From Melghirimyces algeriensis (GTDB taxonomy: Bacteria; Bacillota; Bacilli; Thermoactinomycetales; DSM-45169), in assembly GCF_900182565.1 (NCBI RefSeq), contig NZ_FXTI01000009.1, forward strand, positions 62,001 to 126,000: a stretch of 64,000 bases of DNA, in the 5' to 3' direction. The notes below the pieces were generated by a model that did no database searches, was not told the DNA's origin, and was given only the letters and a program-made list of their open reading frames with translations. How positions within the stretch are numbered: position 1 is the stretch's first letter; every line of letters begins with the position of its first letter. Shown here one piece after another: positions 25,271-34,176 of this stretch. A program made the position numbers and the translations under genes.

Positions 25271-26255
25271 GATCCGCATCCCCCTTTTTTTCGTCATGCA
25301 GCCAACATCTGCTGAAATGGCTCTTCCCCAGATCCAGCAAATCCGGTTTCTGTGTCATACAGATATCTTTTGCAAATTCACACCGCGGAGAAAAACGACA
25401 TCCTTCAGGCATTTTTCTGGGATCAGGAACATTTCCGGGAATGGAATACAACCGGTCAAAACGTTTATCCAATTGAGGGATTGACTTTAAAAGACCCTGG
25501 GTGTAGGGATGCCGGGGATCTTGAAATAAGGTCTTAACATCCGCTTTTTCCACTACTTCACCGGCATACATCACCACCACACGATCACACATCTCCGCCA
25601 CAACACCCAAATCGTGGGTAATCATCAAAATGGCGGTTCCCGTTTCCTCATTGAGCCGCCTCATTAAGTCCAGAATCTGGGCCTGTATCGTCACATCCAG
25701 TGCTGTCGTCGGTTCATCCGCAATCAGGAGCTTGGGGCGACAGACCATCGCCATCGCGATCATCACCCGTTGCCTCATTCCACCGGACAATTGATGGGGA
25801 TATTCACCAAGGATCCCTTTACGTGAGATTCCCACTTCTTTTAGAGCCTCGCCAGCCCGTTTTTTTGCCTCTTTCTTGCTGATTTTCTGATGCTTTTGAA
25901 GCGCTTCCACAATTTGATCACCGATTGTAAATACCGGGTTCAAAGAAGTCATCGGCTCCTGAAAGATCATTGAGATATCATTTCCGCGAATCCTTTGCCA
26001 TTCTCTCTGACGAAGGTGGGTCAGATCCTTCCCTGTCAGCCGTATACTCCCTCCTTCCACTTTTCCTGGCGGCTGAGGAACCAAGCCCATCACTGAAAGA
26101 GATGTAACGCTTTTTCCACAACCGGATTCTCCGACCAGACCAACCACTTCCCCTTCATGAACCGTTAAGTCCACACCGTCAACAGCCTTCACGACCCCTT
26201 TTTCCGTGTGAAAGTACATTCTAAATTCAGAAATATCAAGTAACGGTTCAGCCAT
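25245..26255 (-). CDS. Oligopeptide ABC transporter ATPase (OppD/DppD)
   Basis: A 336-residue ATPase, first gene of the five-gene peptide transport operon. It has Walker A GESGCGKSV, signature LSGGMRQR, Walker B LLIADEP and the C-terminal oligopeptide_C region with CRFSPRCEFAKDIC. It powers import with the OppF-like partner. The upstream gap (26256-26588) contains the operon promoter, but no clear boxes were identified. Overlap with the next gene is about 26 bases. Confidence 0.92.
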   Translation of the reverse strand: MAEPLLDISEFRMYFHTEKGVVKAVDGVDLTVHEGEVVGLVGESGCGKSVTSLSVMGLVPQPPGKVEGGSIRLTGKDLTHLRQREWQRIRGNDISMIFQEPMTSLNPVFTIGDQIVEALQKHQKISKKEAKKRAGEALKEVGISRKGILGEYPHQLSGGMRQRVMIAMAMVCRPKLLIADEPTTALDVTIQAQILDLMRRLNEETGTAILMITHDLGVVAEMCDRVVVMYAGEVVEKADVKTLFQDPRHPYTQGLLKSIPQLDKRFDRLYSIPGNVPDPRKMPEGCRFSPRCEFAKDICMTQKPDLLDLGKSHFSRCWLHDEKKGDADRDPITVTT

Positions 26256-26588
26256 GAAGACACCTCATTCATCAAAAAGTATAAATAAGTCATTCACTTG
26301 CAAAATAATTAAATACATGACTATTTTTCATATTCGATGAAAAGGGGACAATTCCTTCTCCTAGCTATTAATAAAAGAAAAATTTCAGACCCATCTATCC
26401 GCTCCATTTTTTAAAATAACCAAACTGATCAAGATGTTTTTTACAAACTTATACGAAGGAAATCGAGGGGCAAAAAAAGTCCCGTTAAATTTTTGCTTAC
26501 GTTTTTTGAAAGAAACTAAACATACATTAGTAAATATGACTGACTGGATACAACCGTACCTTTTCAGTAGCTGTCCGTTCTTTTCCAC
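26256..26588. other. Divergent intergenic region
   Basis: AT-rich spacer between the peptide transporter operon (minus) and the ThyX-like gene (plus). No reliable gene or terminator is visible. A minus-strand open frame at 26385-26702 overlaps the start of the ThyX-like gene and is probably a chance reading. Confidence 0.4.
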
Positions 26589-26617
26589 TTGGGGGAACTT
26601 GAACCTCCTGATAGAAT
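26589..26617 (+). promoter_or_regulatory. Candidate promoter of the ThyX-like gene
   Basis: TTGGGG (26589-26594) and TAGAAT (26612-26617) are 17 bases apart, with the start codon 36 bases further on. The -35 match is only moderate. Confidence 0.4.
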
Positions 26618-26652
26618 AAGAGAAGTGAACACGCAAAAACGGAGGAACGGAA

Positions 26653-28152
26653 ATGACACAAACTGAGAATGAAACCGTTGACCTTACCCGGTACGTCTCC
26701 AATCTGGATCGGAATGTTTACACCATTTATAACTTGCCTGAAGAAGTGATCGCTGTCATCTTTGCCTATGTAAGCCGAAGTCCCGCCAGTTTTCGAGACA
26801 ACCTAGCTAAGTTGCTGAAAGACGACGATTTGGCTGTGGGAAACACGCCAGAGGGTTCCTTTACCACCTATTCGGAAAAAGCCGCCCGTTTCCATGAAAA
26901 ATGGGTGGTAGGCTATGGTCACAGCAGTGTTGCCGAACACGCCGTCGCCCATCTGGGAGTGGAAAAAATCAGTCGCCTGGCATCAGCAGAACTGGAATTG
27001 GCCAACACCTTCAACAGCTTTACGGAATACAGTCAACGTTATCAACGTCCCAATCGTGGATCTTTCCATGTTCCTGAAGAACTTGATTCATTCCCTGAAC
27101 TAAAACAAGCCTTTATTCGATTGAATAAAAAAGCTTTTGACACATATGAGCAACTTCTGGCTGGACTGATCCCTTACTTGGAAAATACCCTTCCACGAGA
27201 GAAAGGGGAAAGTGACAAACGTTTTTCTTCCCGATTGGAAAAAATCGCCTTTGAAGACGCACGCTATGTGCTCACCTTGGCCACCCAAACCAGTCTTGGA
27301 TTAACTGGAAATGGACGGGCTCTCCGGGACACTCTGGTCAGGCTGTTATCCAGCCGATATGCTGAATCGCGAACCTTGGCACGGGAGATGGAACGTGAAA
27401 TCAGTCAGGTGATTCCTACCTTGTTAAAGCATGTAAAAGCGAGCGACTATCTTTTAAGCACCCGTGAAAAGCTGGAGAACCAGCCGCTCCCTCGACCGGA
27501 AAGTTCAACACGCGGTCAGGCTTTTGACGGCCCTTCAGCCCGTTTTGTCCAATTAACGGATTATTCCCAGGCTTTGGAGATACTCTGCACCCATCTGTTT
27601 GTTGGCGAATACGGTTTTTCCCACGATCAAGCTGCTGAAAAAGCCCGGCAGATGAATTTTCAGGAACAGGAGGAGCGTATTGAAGAGACATTAAAGTCCA
27701 TCCGTTTTTTCGACCATCCAAAAGACCTGTTCCGTCATCTCTTCTATGCGATGGAGATGACCCTGTCAGAAGCGAATTGGCATCAATTGCTGCGTCACAA
27801 CCGAGGGACTCATTTCACCTTTGGAGAACCCACTGTGGATTGGGGATATACGATTCCACCTCATGTCCGGGAAGCAGGACTGACGGAAATGTTTTCCCAA
27901 CTGATGGAGGACGCCGAACGGCTGTTTGATCAGATGCAGCAAGAATGTCCTAACATCGCTTCCTATTGTGTCACCAATGCCCATCATCGAATGGTAAAAG
28001 CAACCGCCAACCTATGGGAGCTGTATCACTTGATCAACCTGCGAACCAGTCCGGAAGCACAATGGGATATCCGATCTACATTTGAACAGTTATATATGGA
28101 ATTGGAAAAGCATCATCCTGTTCTCGCTCGCTATGCCAAACGAAGAGGATAA
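26653..28152 (+). CDS. Duplicated, divergent ThyX-like protein
   Basis: A 499-residue protein built from two ThyX-like halves. The first half has GYGHSSVAEHA (about 95) and ANTFNSFTEYSQRYQRP (about 118-134). The second has LLRHNRGTHFTFGEPTVDWG near 380. ThyX makes dTMP using FAD, folate and NADPH and carries RHRxxSxNExSxRY. Here neither half has the full motif: the first lacks the RHR and the second keeps RHN. It is also twice the length of normal ThyX. It may therefore be a thymidylate-synthase-family protein of different activity. GGAGG precedes the ATG; a terminator follows. Confidence 0.7.
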   Translation: MTQTENETVDLTRYVSNLDRNVYTIYNLPEEVIAVIFAYVSRSPASFRDNLAKLLKDDDLAVGNTPEGSFTTYSEKAARFHEKWVVGYGHSSVAEHAVAHLGVEKISRLASAELELANTFNSFTEYSQRYQRPNRGSFHVPEELDSFPELKQAFIRLNKKAFDTYEQLLAGLIPYLENTLPREKGESDKRFSSRLEKIAFEDARYVLTLATQTSLGLTGNGRALRDTLVRLLSSRYAESRTLAREMEREISQVIPTLLKHVKASDYLLSTREKLENQPLPRPESSTRGQAFDGPSARFVQLTDYSQALEILCTHLFVGEYGFSHDQAAEKARQMNFQEQEERIEETLKSIRFFDHPKDLFRHLFYAMEMTLSEANWHQLLRHNRGTHFTFGEPTVDWGYTIPPHVREAGLTEMFSQLMEDAERLFDQMQQECPNIASYCVTNAHHRMVKATANLWELYHLINLRTSPEAQWDIRSTFEQLYMELEKHHPVLARYAKRRG

Positions 28153-28172
28153 ATCGATCGGAAACCACAAAA

Positions 28173-28195
28173 AACCTCCGCCTTTAGCGGAGGTT
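28173..28195 (+). terminator. Intrinsic terminator after the ThyX-like gene
   Basis: AACCTCCGC/GCGGAGGTT around a CTTTA loop, followed by CTTCATTT. The stem is strong but the T tract is interrupted. Confidence 0.7.
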
Positions 28196-28281
28196 CTTCA
28201 TTTCAATCATTTCACGGTCAGGTTTATCTGATCTCTATTGTAGATCTTATCACTGATTCCGATTTCATATGGATACGAATG

Positions 28282-28815
28282 TCAGCGATTCCCCAAAGCA
28301 CGGACAGCATGTACCAAATCTGCTCCAAGATTGTCCATGCGTTCGCGAATCTCCGGGTCAGACCATTCTCCTTTCATATCAAAGGACCCCGAATCCACCA
28401 CGATTTGACTTGGTAACACCCAGGCATACAACCCGCGCAACACCAATCGCAGGTTGTTCAGTGCATTGATCCCGCTGCGGCCACCTCCTGCCGCTGCCGC
28501 GATCGCCGTCGGTTTTCCTTTAAAGTGGGAACCATTGAGAAAGTCCAATACATTTTTCAACGCTCCACTGATTCCATTGTGATACTCAGGGGTACAAATG
28601 AAAAAACCGTCCACTGATAATGCATCTTCTTTCAACTGGCGCACAATCTCAGCTTCTCCTTCCGTCCCACCCCGGAACAGAGGCACTTCAGCTTGACCCA
28701 CATCAAAGCGAATAACCGTCGCCCCTTCCCTTACCAACTTCTGTTCCGCCCGGTCCGCCAAGGTGCCGGTCAGAGATTTTTCTCTCGGACTCCCATTGAT
28801 CACCATGATCTTCAT
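28282..28815 (-). CDS. NADPH-dependent FMN reductase family protein
   Basis: A 177-residue flavodoxin-like protein with the phosphate-binding NGSPREKSLT loop at the N-terminus and the TPEYHNGISGALKNVLDFL segment of the FMN reductase/azoreductase family. It likely reduces flavins, quinones or azo compounds with NAD(P)H as a cytoplasmic dimer. It is monocistronic, with about 130 bases before the next gene. The physiological substrate cannot be told from sequence. Confidence 0.87.
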   Translation of the reverse strand: MKIMVINGSPREKSLTGTLADRAEQKLVREGATVIRFDVGQAEVPLFRGGTEGEAEIVRQLKEDALSVDGFFICTPEYHNGISGALKNVLDFLNGSHFKGKPTAIAAAAGGGRSGINALNNLRLVLRGLYAWVLPSQIVVDSGSFDMKGEWSDPEIRERMDNLGADLVHAVRALGNR

Positions 28816-28942
28816 ATCCCATTTCTCCTTTGGTTAAGATTTAAGTAGCACAACATGTATCAGAATCAATAAGTCTCTCTGTCATCTTACCATTCAACAA
28901 CATGATTTTTCCATCTATCAGGGCCCGTCCATCTCAAAGACG

Positions 28943-30262
28943 TCAAGCACGTTTCCGTTTGCGTCGTGTCCGCTCACCATCTGAACGCCACACCTGTTCC
29001 AACACCATCGCCACCATGGTTCCGGTTAACAACCCATTGCCACCGACAAACTGCAACACAGCAGGCAAGGATTGAAAAAAAGAAGCTGGCAGCACCATCA
29101 CACCGGTACCAGAAATCAGTGCCAGACCTAAAATGGTGATTCTTCGCTCATCCAGAGGTTGGCGGGTGAGGTTGCGCACAGCGATGCCTGCAATCCCCGT
29201 GAATGATGCTGCCAGTGCAGCATGTGTGACAGGCGAAGGAATGGTTGCCAACCACATCATCACTGGAGGAATAAAAGCTACCACTCCCATGAGAAAACTC
29301 CCGATCAGAAACGGTCGCCGTGCTCGTTGACCGATAATCTGAATAAAGCCCGCGCTGTTGGACAGGGGAACCGAGCCAACAGTGGAAAAAAGAGCAGACA
29401 GCACCGTAGCGACCCCGGCGATCATCCCACTCCGATTTAATCCAGGACGGGTATTCTTTTCAGAAGCCCCAACCACTTGACCCACAGCAGAAACACTAGC
29501 CAAAATGTTGGAAACCAGCACCAACCCGATCAACAGACCGGAAAGCAGAATTCCCGCATCCCAGCGAGGCTCTCCCCATGCGAACACATCCGGTGCCACT
29601 CCGGCTCCTTTGGCACCCACAGCCTGGTTTTCTCCCAATACGGTCACCGCTAACCATCCAATCGCGATTCCAATCAAAACGGCGTAGTTTTTCCAGGACC
29701 CCTTGCCTCTAAAGGAAAGAAACAATATCAAAAACAGTACACCAAGTGAAATCACAGCTGTTTCACTGTTCAACCTGATGTCCGATCCACCGGCTCCCAG
29801 CATCCCCTTCAACAGTACACCGCTTAGTTGGATGACCAAAAGCAATAAGTATACACCGGTTATAAAGGGGGTAAACAGGTTCTGCATGCGTCTTAATAAA
29901 CGAAATACCCCCAGCAAGGCAAGAAAAAATCCTGCCACCAGCATTCCGCCTTGTAGCAATTGGAGAGCCTCCAAAGGCTCCTGTCCCTGCCGGATCGCTG
30001 TTTCTCCCGTGATTACAAACACTCCAAGCCAAACTCCCGCAGGGCCGTCGGCAATTGGCAACCGATGTCCCAACCAACCTTGAAGAAAGGAAGCCACACC
30101 GATTACCAGAAAAGCTCGTTGCATCAAACCAGCTACTTCTTCCGGTGATAATTGAAACACCTGACCGATTATAATCGGCATGGCCACGGTATTGGACACA
30201 AGAAAAACAAACCACTGAACGGACCCCGCCGCGGTTTGTCTGGAAGGCATCGAGGATTTCAT
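28943..30262 (-). CDS. NCS2-type uracil/xanthine permease family protein
   Basis: A 439-residue membrane protein with about 14 hydrophobic segments. It shows the NCS2 pattern of an early QWFVFLVSNTVAMP helix and a later TVGSVPLSNSAGFIQIIGQ motif that stands for the NCS2 signature region. It probably imports a nucleobase by proton symport. The branch is diverged from the well-known PyrP, PbuX and UraA forms, so the substrate is open. The C-terminus is very basic (RTRRKRKRA). Confidence 0.8.
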   Translation of the reverse strand: MKSSMPSRQTAAGSVQWFVFLVSNTVAMPIIIGQVFQLSPEEVAGLMQRAFLVIGVASFLQGWLGHRLPIADGPAGVWLGVFVITGETAIRQGQEPLEALQLLQGGMLVAGFFLALLGVFRLLRRMQNLFTPFITGVYLLLLVIQLSGVLLKGMLGAGGSDIRLNSETAVISLGVLFLILFLSFRGKGSWKNYAVLIGIAIGWLAVTVLGENQAVGAKGAGVAPDVFAWGEPRWDAGILLSGLLIGLVLVSNILASVSAVGQVVGASEKNTRPGLNRSGMIAGVATVLSALFSTVGSVPLSNSAGFIQIIGQRARRPFLIGSFLMGVVAFIPPVMMWLATIPSPVTHAALAASFTGIAGIAVRNLTRQPLDERRITILGLALISGTGVMVLPASFFQSLPAVLQFVGGNGLLTGTMVAMVLEQVWRSDGERTRRKRKRA

Positions 30263-30380
30263 CGAATCACCATCATTCCATTACACTTTAACACTCTTCT
30301 TTATTCTCGCTGAAGCGGGTGAGACCGTCAACCACATCTTCATGGAGTCCATCTTTCTGGTGGGTTTTCAAAAGCAATAT

Positions 30381-30402
30381 CCAGCCCTTTGTCAAGGGCT
30401 GG
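30381..30402 (-). terminator. Terminator after the alkaline phosphatase gene
   Basis: CCAGCCCTT pairs with AAGGGCTGG around TGTC, 12 bases beyond the minus-strand stop at 30414. The tail reads ATATTGCTTTTG, so the T tract is modest. Confidence 0.65.
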
Positions 30403-30413
30403 ATCGTTACGTT

Positions 30414-31778
30414 TTAATCGCCAATCGCACGAAAAATGATTTTGGCAATTAAAGTGTTGTCCAAGGTGCCGGTCAATCGGTTCGAATAAGGTCCATAGCT
30501 GTATATCGGAACGTTTAGTGCTGTGTGTCCGTCCGTTGTCCATCCGATCAAGGCTCGGTCACTGATTACTTTTGCAATTCCATCCGCCGTATTGTCAGCA
30601 GAACGAATTATCTCTTTTTCCTCTGGTTTAAGATTCTTTATTCCGGCATAACGGGCCAGAACGGCTTCCAGATTGCTGCCGTCTGCTTTCAATTTTTTTG
30701 ACATATACTCCGGAGTCCGCTTCACCTTACGAATCACATCTTTGTGATAAGCATACTCACTGTTGGCTCCTACAGACATTCCACCCGTTTCATGATCAGC
30801 CGTCACAATAACCAATGTATTTTGATCCTTGCTGGCAAATTTAATTGCCTCTTTGACTGCCTGATCAAAAGCGAGCGTTTCATTCACATTGGTGGCAGGA
30901 TGGTTGGCATGTCCGGCATGATCAATCCGTCCCCCTTCCACCATCAGGAAAAACCCTTTATCGCTTTTACTGAGATGACGAATGGCTTTTTTTGTCATGG
31001 TCTTCAAGTGGGGTTCACGGGTCATTTTTCGATCCAGTTCATAGGTTAGATGTGAATCATTAAAGACGCCCAAAAGCTTTTCCCCGGTTGCTTTACGCAA
31101 GGATTTGCGATCCTGGACCACATCATATCCTTTTTGATCAGCCTCTTTCAGCAAATTACGTCCATCATCCCTGCGTCCACCTTCCGATTCTGGCAGGAAA
31201 TGACGCCGTCCCCCTCCCAGCAGCACTTCAATATCCTGCGTTAACATCTGTGATGCAATCTCATTTTCCATCCCGCGATCCGGCACATGGGAGGCAAAGG
31301 CAGCTGGTGTGGCATGAGTCAAACGGGCTGTCGTGACCAACCCTGTCTTCAATCCTCTTTTTTCTGCAGCTTCTAATACTGTCTGAACATTATAAAAATG
31401 TTCGTGATCCCAGTGTCGTTTGTTTCGAGGAGCTTGCCCAAGGTAGCCATTATCCGTTTTGTGACCCGCAGAGAAAGCTGTAGCTGAAGCCGCAGAGTCG
31501 GTAACCACACTGTCATGGGAATGTGTTATGACATTGCCGGAATGTGTTAGCCGTTGCATATGTAGATGACCCGGCGAGTAGCCCCGCTTACGTTTAGTAT
31601 AAGCGGCAGCTGTCACTTGGGGAAACCCCATTCCGTCACCCACCATTAGGATAACATTTTTCGGTTTATTGGAAATATCCTGCTTTCCGCCAGCTTGCAC
31701 ACCATGAATTTGTCCACCGATCAAAGCAATTGACAAAACGATCATCAAGAGAACAATTCCCGCTTTTCTTTTTTTCAC
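30414..31778 (-). CDS. Secreted alkaline phosphatase
   Basis: A 454-residue exported enzyme. Residues 1-29 are a signal peptide. The metal site includes Asp48 in LMVGDGMG. The phosphorylated serine is Ser95 in TDSAASATAFSAG, and later ligands are in EGGRIDHAGHAN and TADHETGG. It releases phosphate from monoesters outside the cell. In Bacillus such genes (phoA/phoB) belong to the PhoP regulon. A TATAAT lies upstream on the minus strand near 31794-31799 without a good -35 box, which is usual for PhoP-activated promoters, but I could not define Pho boxes. Confidence 0.92.
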   Translation of the reverse strand: MKKRKAGIVLLMIVLSIALIGGQIHGVQAGGKQDISNKPKNVILMVGDGMGFPQVTAAAYTKRKRGYSPGHLHMQRLTHSGNVITHSHDSVVTDSAASATAFSAGHKTDNGYLGQAPRNKRHWDHEHFYNVQTVLEAAEKRGLKTGLVTTARLTHATPAAFASHVPDRGMENEIASQMLTQDIEVLLGGGRRHFLPESEGGRRDDGRNLLKEADQKGYDVVQDRKSLRKATGEKLLGVFNDSHLTYELDRKMTREPHLKTMTKKAIRHLSKSDKGFFLMVEGGRIDHAGHANHPATNVNETLAFDQAVKEAIKFASKDQNTLVIVTADHETGGMSVGANSEYAYHKDVIRKVKRTPEYMSKKLKADGSNLEAVLARYAGIKNLKPEEKEIIRSADNTADGIAKVISDRALIGWTTDGHTALNVPIYSYGPYSNRLTGTLDNTLIAKIIFRAIGD

Positions 31779-31872
31779 AAATTATCCCCCTTTATTATAT
31801 TTTACAAAATCAAGGCTAAACTTCACCTGATAAAATGTCAATCTTCATGATTTAATCTTTACAAAAACAAAA

Positions 31873-31896
31873 AACCTCCCCTTGATCGGGGAGGTT
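31873..31896 (-). terminator. Terminator after the ChaB-like gene
   Basis: AACCTCCCC/GGGGAGGTT with a six-base loop; read on the minus strand it is followed by TTTTTGTTTTTG. It separates the ChaB-like gene from the phosphatase gene. Confidence 0.85.
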
Positions 31897-31918
31897 GTCT
31901 TAATTTTATGATTTTTTG

Positions 31919-32161
31919 TTAATTCCGGCTCCATTGACCGATATTGGAATGTAAGCGAATACGTTTGGATCGCTTGATGTACTCGTCTTTTAAGCGATCC
32001 CAGGCAACCTGGTGGGCAATCTCTTCCCGTTCACCCTGTTCGCCGGAAACATGCATCCAAATCAGTTGATAAGCCGTCGAATAAATTTGTGCTGCCCGGT
32101 AAGACAGATGTGCTTTTACCTGATCATGCAATTCTAGGTCTTCCACTTCTTCCTGCGACAT
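31919..32161 (-). CDS. ChaB-like small protein
   Basis: An 80-residue hydrophilic protein. Its core QIYSTAYQLIWMHVSGE followed by REEIAHQVAWDRLKDEYIKR follows the ChaB pattern (helix, then AH-x-VAW-x-x-(V/L)K-x-x-Y). ChaB was named for a supposed role in cation transport regulation in E. coli, but its biochemical role is unclear. Assignment is by pattern only. A terminator follows the stop, so it forms its own short transcript. Confidence 0.55.
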   Translation of the reverse strand: MSQEEVEDLELHDQVKAHLSYRAAQIYSTAYQLIWMHVSGEQGEREEIAHQVAWDRLKDEYIKRSKRIRLHSNIGQWSRN

Positions 32162-32383
32162 CAGCTCACTCCCCCAACAATGAAAATAGATTTTTAGAAA
32201 CCTTTATGATGAGTTCCACTTATCTGATTCAATAAGGAAAATACCCCTTCATTAAACCGGATCTAACGGCAAAATACAAGACTTATTCACATAAATACGG
32301 CTTTCTCCATATACTCTACATCTTTACGGGCACCAACCACCCGGTTTTTTGCGAAAGAAGCTTCCCCATGATCACTACAATAT

Positions 32384-32959
32384 TTATGTCTCATCACCTT
32401 CTAAACTTCCAGTCTCTTTTCCATAGAGCATTGCAGTGGCCAACGCTTTTTCTTCTGTGGGAATTCTCACTTTAAACAGAACCCATAGATTGAAAAGCGA
32501 TGTAATGGTTGCTGTAACATAGGCACCAAACATAACAGGCAGAGTTAAAATCTCAGTAATGACTACCCAATAATTAGGATGTCGCAGAAATCGGTATGGG
32601 CCGCGAACCACTGGCTGATGACCAGGGATCACCATAATCCGCGTATTCCAATAAGGACCCAAAGAACGAATACACCAGATTCGAAATCCCTGGGCAATTA
32701 AAAACACCAAAAAGGGAACCGGCCACCAAAAAGGAGGGGTCACGCGGAATATTGTCACCTCCACAAAGAGCCCGATAAATAAGAACAGATGAATGATCAC
32801 CAACAACGGATAATGACCTCTTCCTTCCTCATACCCTCCCCGACTTCGAATCCATTCGGTATGTTTTTTCGCAATCGACAGTTCCATCCCCCGTTGTAGA
32901 ATCACTCCAATCATAACCACCACAAACCAATCGTTCATTTCCAGCATTGTTTTCACCAC
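32384..32959 (-). CDS. bpsB: Isoprenylcysteine carboxyl methyltransferase-like protein (BpsB-like)
   Basis: A 191-residue membrane protein with about five hydrophobic segments. Its C-terminal SAM-binding core has the ICMT pattern GPYRFLRHPNYWVVITEI and the EEKAL-type ending. In Bacillus, YpbQ/BpsB methylates alkylpyrones made by the type III polyketide synthase BpsA. Here the ATG overlaps the end of the synthase gene by seven bases, which supports the same role. The product would be methylated alkylpyrone lipids in the membrane. Confidence 0.82.
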   Translation of the reverse strand: MVKTMLEMNDWFVVVMIGVILQRGMELSIAKKHTEWIRSRGGYEEGRGHYPLLVIIHLFLFIGLFVEVTIFRVTPPFWWPVPFLVFLIAQGFRIWCIRSLGPYWNTRIMVIPGHQPVVRGPYRFLRHPNYWVVITEILTLPVMFGAYVTATITSLFNLWVLFKVRIPTEEKALATAMLYGKETGSLEGDET

Positions 32960-34017
32960 CGTATCAACACAAGCTCAGAGCTAAATCCAGGTCCCAGTGC
33001 TGTAAGCAAACCATACTCCCCCGGATGATGCCGCCGTTGGAGTTCCCGTTCCAAAACAAACAAAACAGTTGCTGAAGACATATTTCCATACTCATTAAGA
33101 ATGGCATAAGAGCATTCCAATGCTTCTTCCGGTAGTCCCAATACTTCTTCATAGGCCTTCAATACCTTCATTCCACCAGGGTGAGCAATATACCGACGCA
33201 CCTGATTCAAGGGAACTCCTGTTTGATCCGAAAATTCTTGAATGACGGGCAACACCTCATTTTTTACAATTGCAGGGATGGACTTGGAAAAGATGACTTT
33301 CAGTCCATTATCGGTCACATCCCATCCCATAACGTTTAAAGAGTCCGGCCAAGTAGTTGTCATGGTATCCAACACACGGGGTATATGGGAGGAGTTTGCA
33401 GGAAGTTCTGCTTCATCTCCCGCCAATAATACGGCTGCCGCTCCATCCCCAAAAAGAGAAGTAGCCACCAAATTACTTTTGGATCGATCATTGTAACGAA
33501 AGGTTAAACTGCATAACTCCACGGTTAACAATACAACCCGACTGTCCGGATAGGCTCGGGTGTATTCATAAGCCCGTGCCACCCCTGATGCGCCTCCCAC
33601 ACATCCCAATCCCCAGATCGGTGTCCGTTTGACATGGCGACGAAACCCCAGCTGATTGACCATTCTTGCATCGATGCTGGGGGTTGCCAATCCAGATGTG
33701 GAAACAAAAAAGAGATGGTCCACTTCCTCAGGGGAAAGTCCTGCCGCATCCAAACAGCGGGAAATCGCTTCAACTCCCAATCTGCAAGCCGTTTCGGTAT
33801 AAGCCCGATTTCGTTCAGCAAATCCCCGCTCCTTTTCATACCACTCTCTGGGTCGACTCAACCGACGTGTTTGAATCCGAGAATTTGCAAAAATCGGCAG
33901 ATAACGCTCTAGATCCTGAAAGGAATCCTTAAACAGACGGACGGCAAACTCCTGTGCCTCTTGCTGTTCCAGGATATGTTCCGGGACAGCGGTCCCGACA
34001 GAAACAATCTTTGGCAT
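32953..34017 (-). CDS. bpsA: Type III polyketide synthase (BpsA-like)
   Basis: A 354-residue chalcone-synthase-family enzyme with the catalytic triad visible: Cys139 in GLGCVGG, His279 in IAHPGG and Asn312 in LNEYGNMSS. It condenses fatty acyl-CoA starters with malonyl-CoA to triketide or tetraketide pyrones. The ATG at 34017 is preferred because GGAGGG precedes it; an in-frame start at 34032 lies upstream of that site. It is coupled to the BpsB-like methyltransferase gene by overlap, as in Bacillus bpsA-bpsB. Confidence 0.9.
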   Translation of the reverse strand: MPKIVSVGTAVPEHILEQQEAQEFAVRLFKDSFQDLERYLPIFANSRIQTRRLSRPREWYEKERGFAERNRAYTETACRLGVEAISRCLDAAGLSPEEVDHLFFVSTSGLATPSIDARMVNQLGFRRHVKRTPIWGLGCVGGASGVARAYEYTRAYPDSRVVLLTVELCSLTFRYNDRSKSNLVATSLFGDGAAAVLLAGDEAELPANSSHIPRVLDTMTTTWPDSLNVMGWDVTDNGLKVIFSKSIPAIVKNEVLPVIQEFSDQTGVPLNQVRRYIAHPGGMKVLKAYEEVLGLPEEALECSYAILNEYGNMSSATVLFVLERELQRRHHPGEYGLLTALGPGFSSELVLIRW

Positions 34018-34100
34018 TCCCGCACCCTCCATCTGTTCGACATTCCCTTAAACATTTTCCCATAGTCTCTCCACTGCTATTGGAAATATGCCCCAAAAAG

Positions 34101-34130
34101 AAAAAACCATGCGGCTTCAACCGCACGGCA
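34101..34130 (-). terminator. Terminator after coaA
   Basis: Read on the minus strand, CCGTGCGG and CCGCATGG form a stem around TTGAAG and are followed by TTTTTT. It separates coaA from the downstream bpsA gene. Confidence 0.85.
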
Positions 34131-34176
34131 TCAATCATAATTGATAATAAGAAAATGATTCCTTGCGTTTCAATCT

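Noticed and set aside
26385..26702. Minus-strand frame of 105 codons overlapping the start of the ThyX-like gene
   Set aside because: It overlaps the promoter and start of a clear gene and has no family features.
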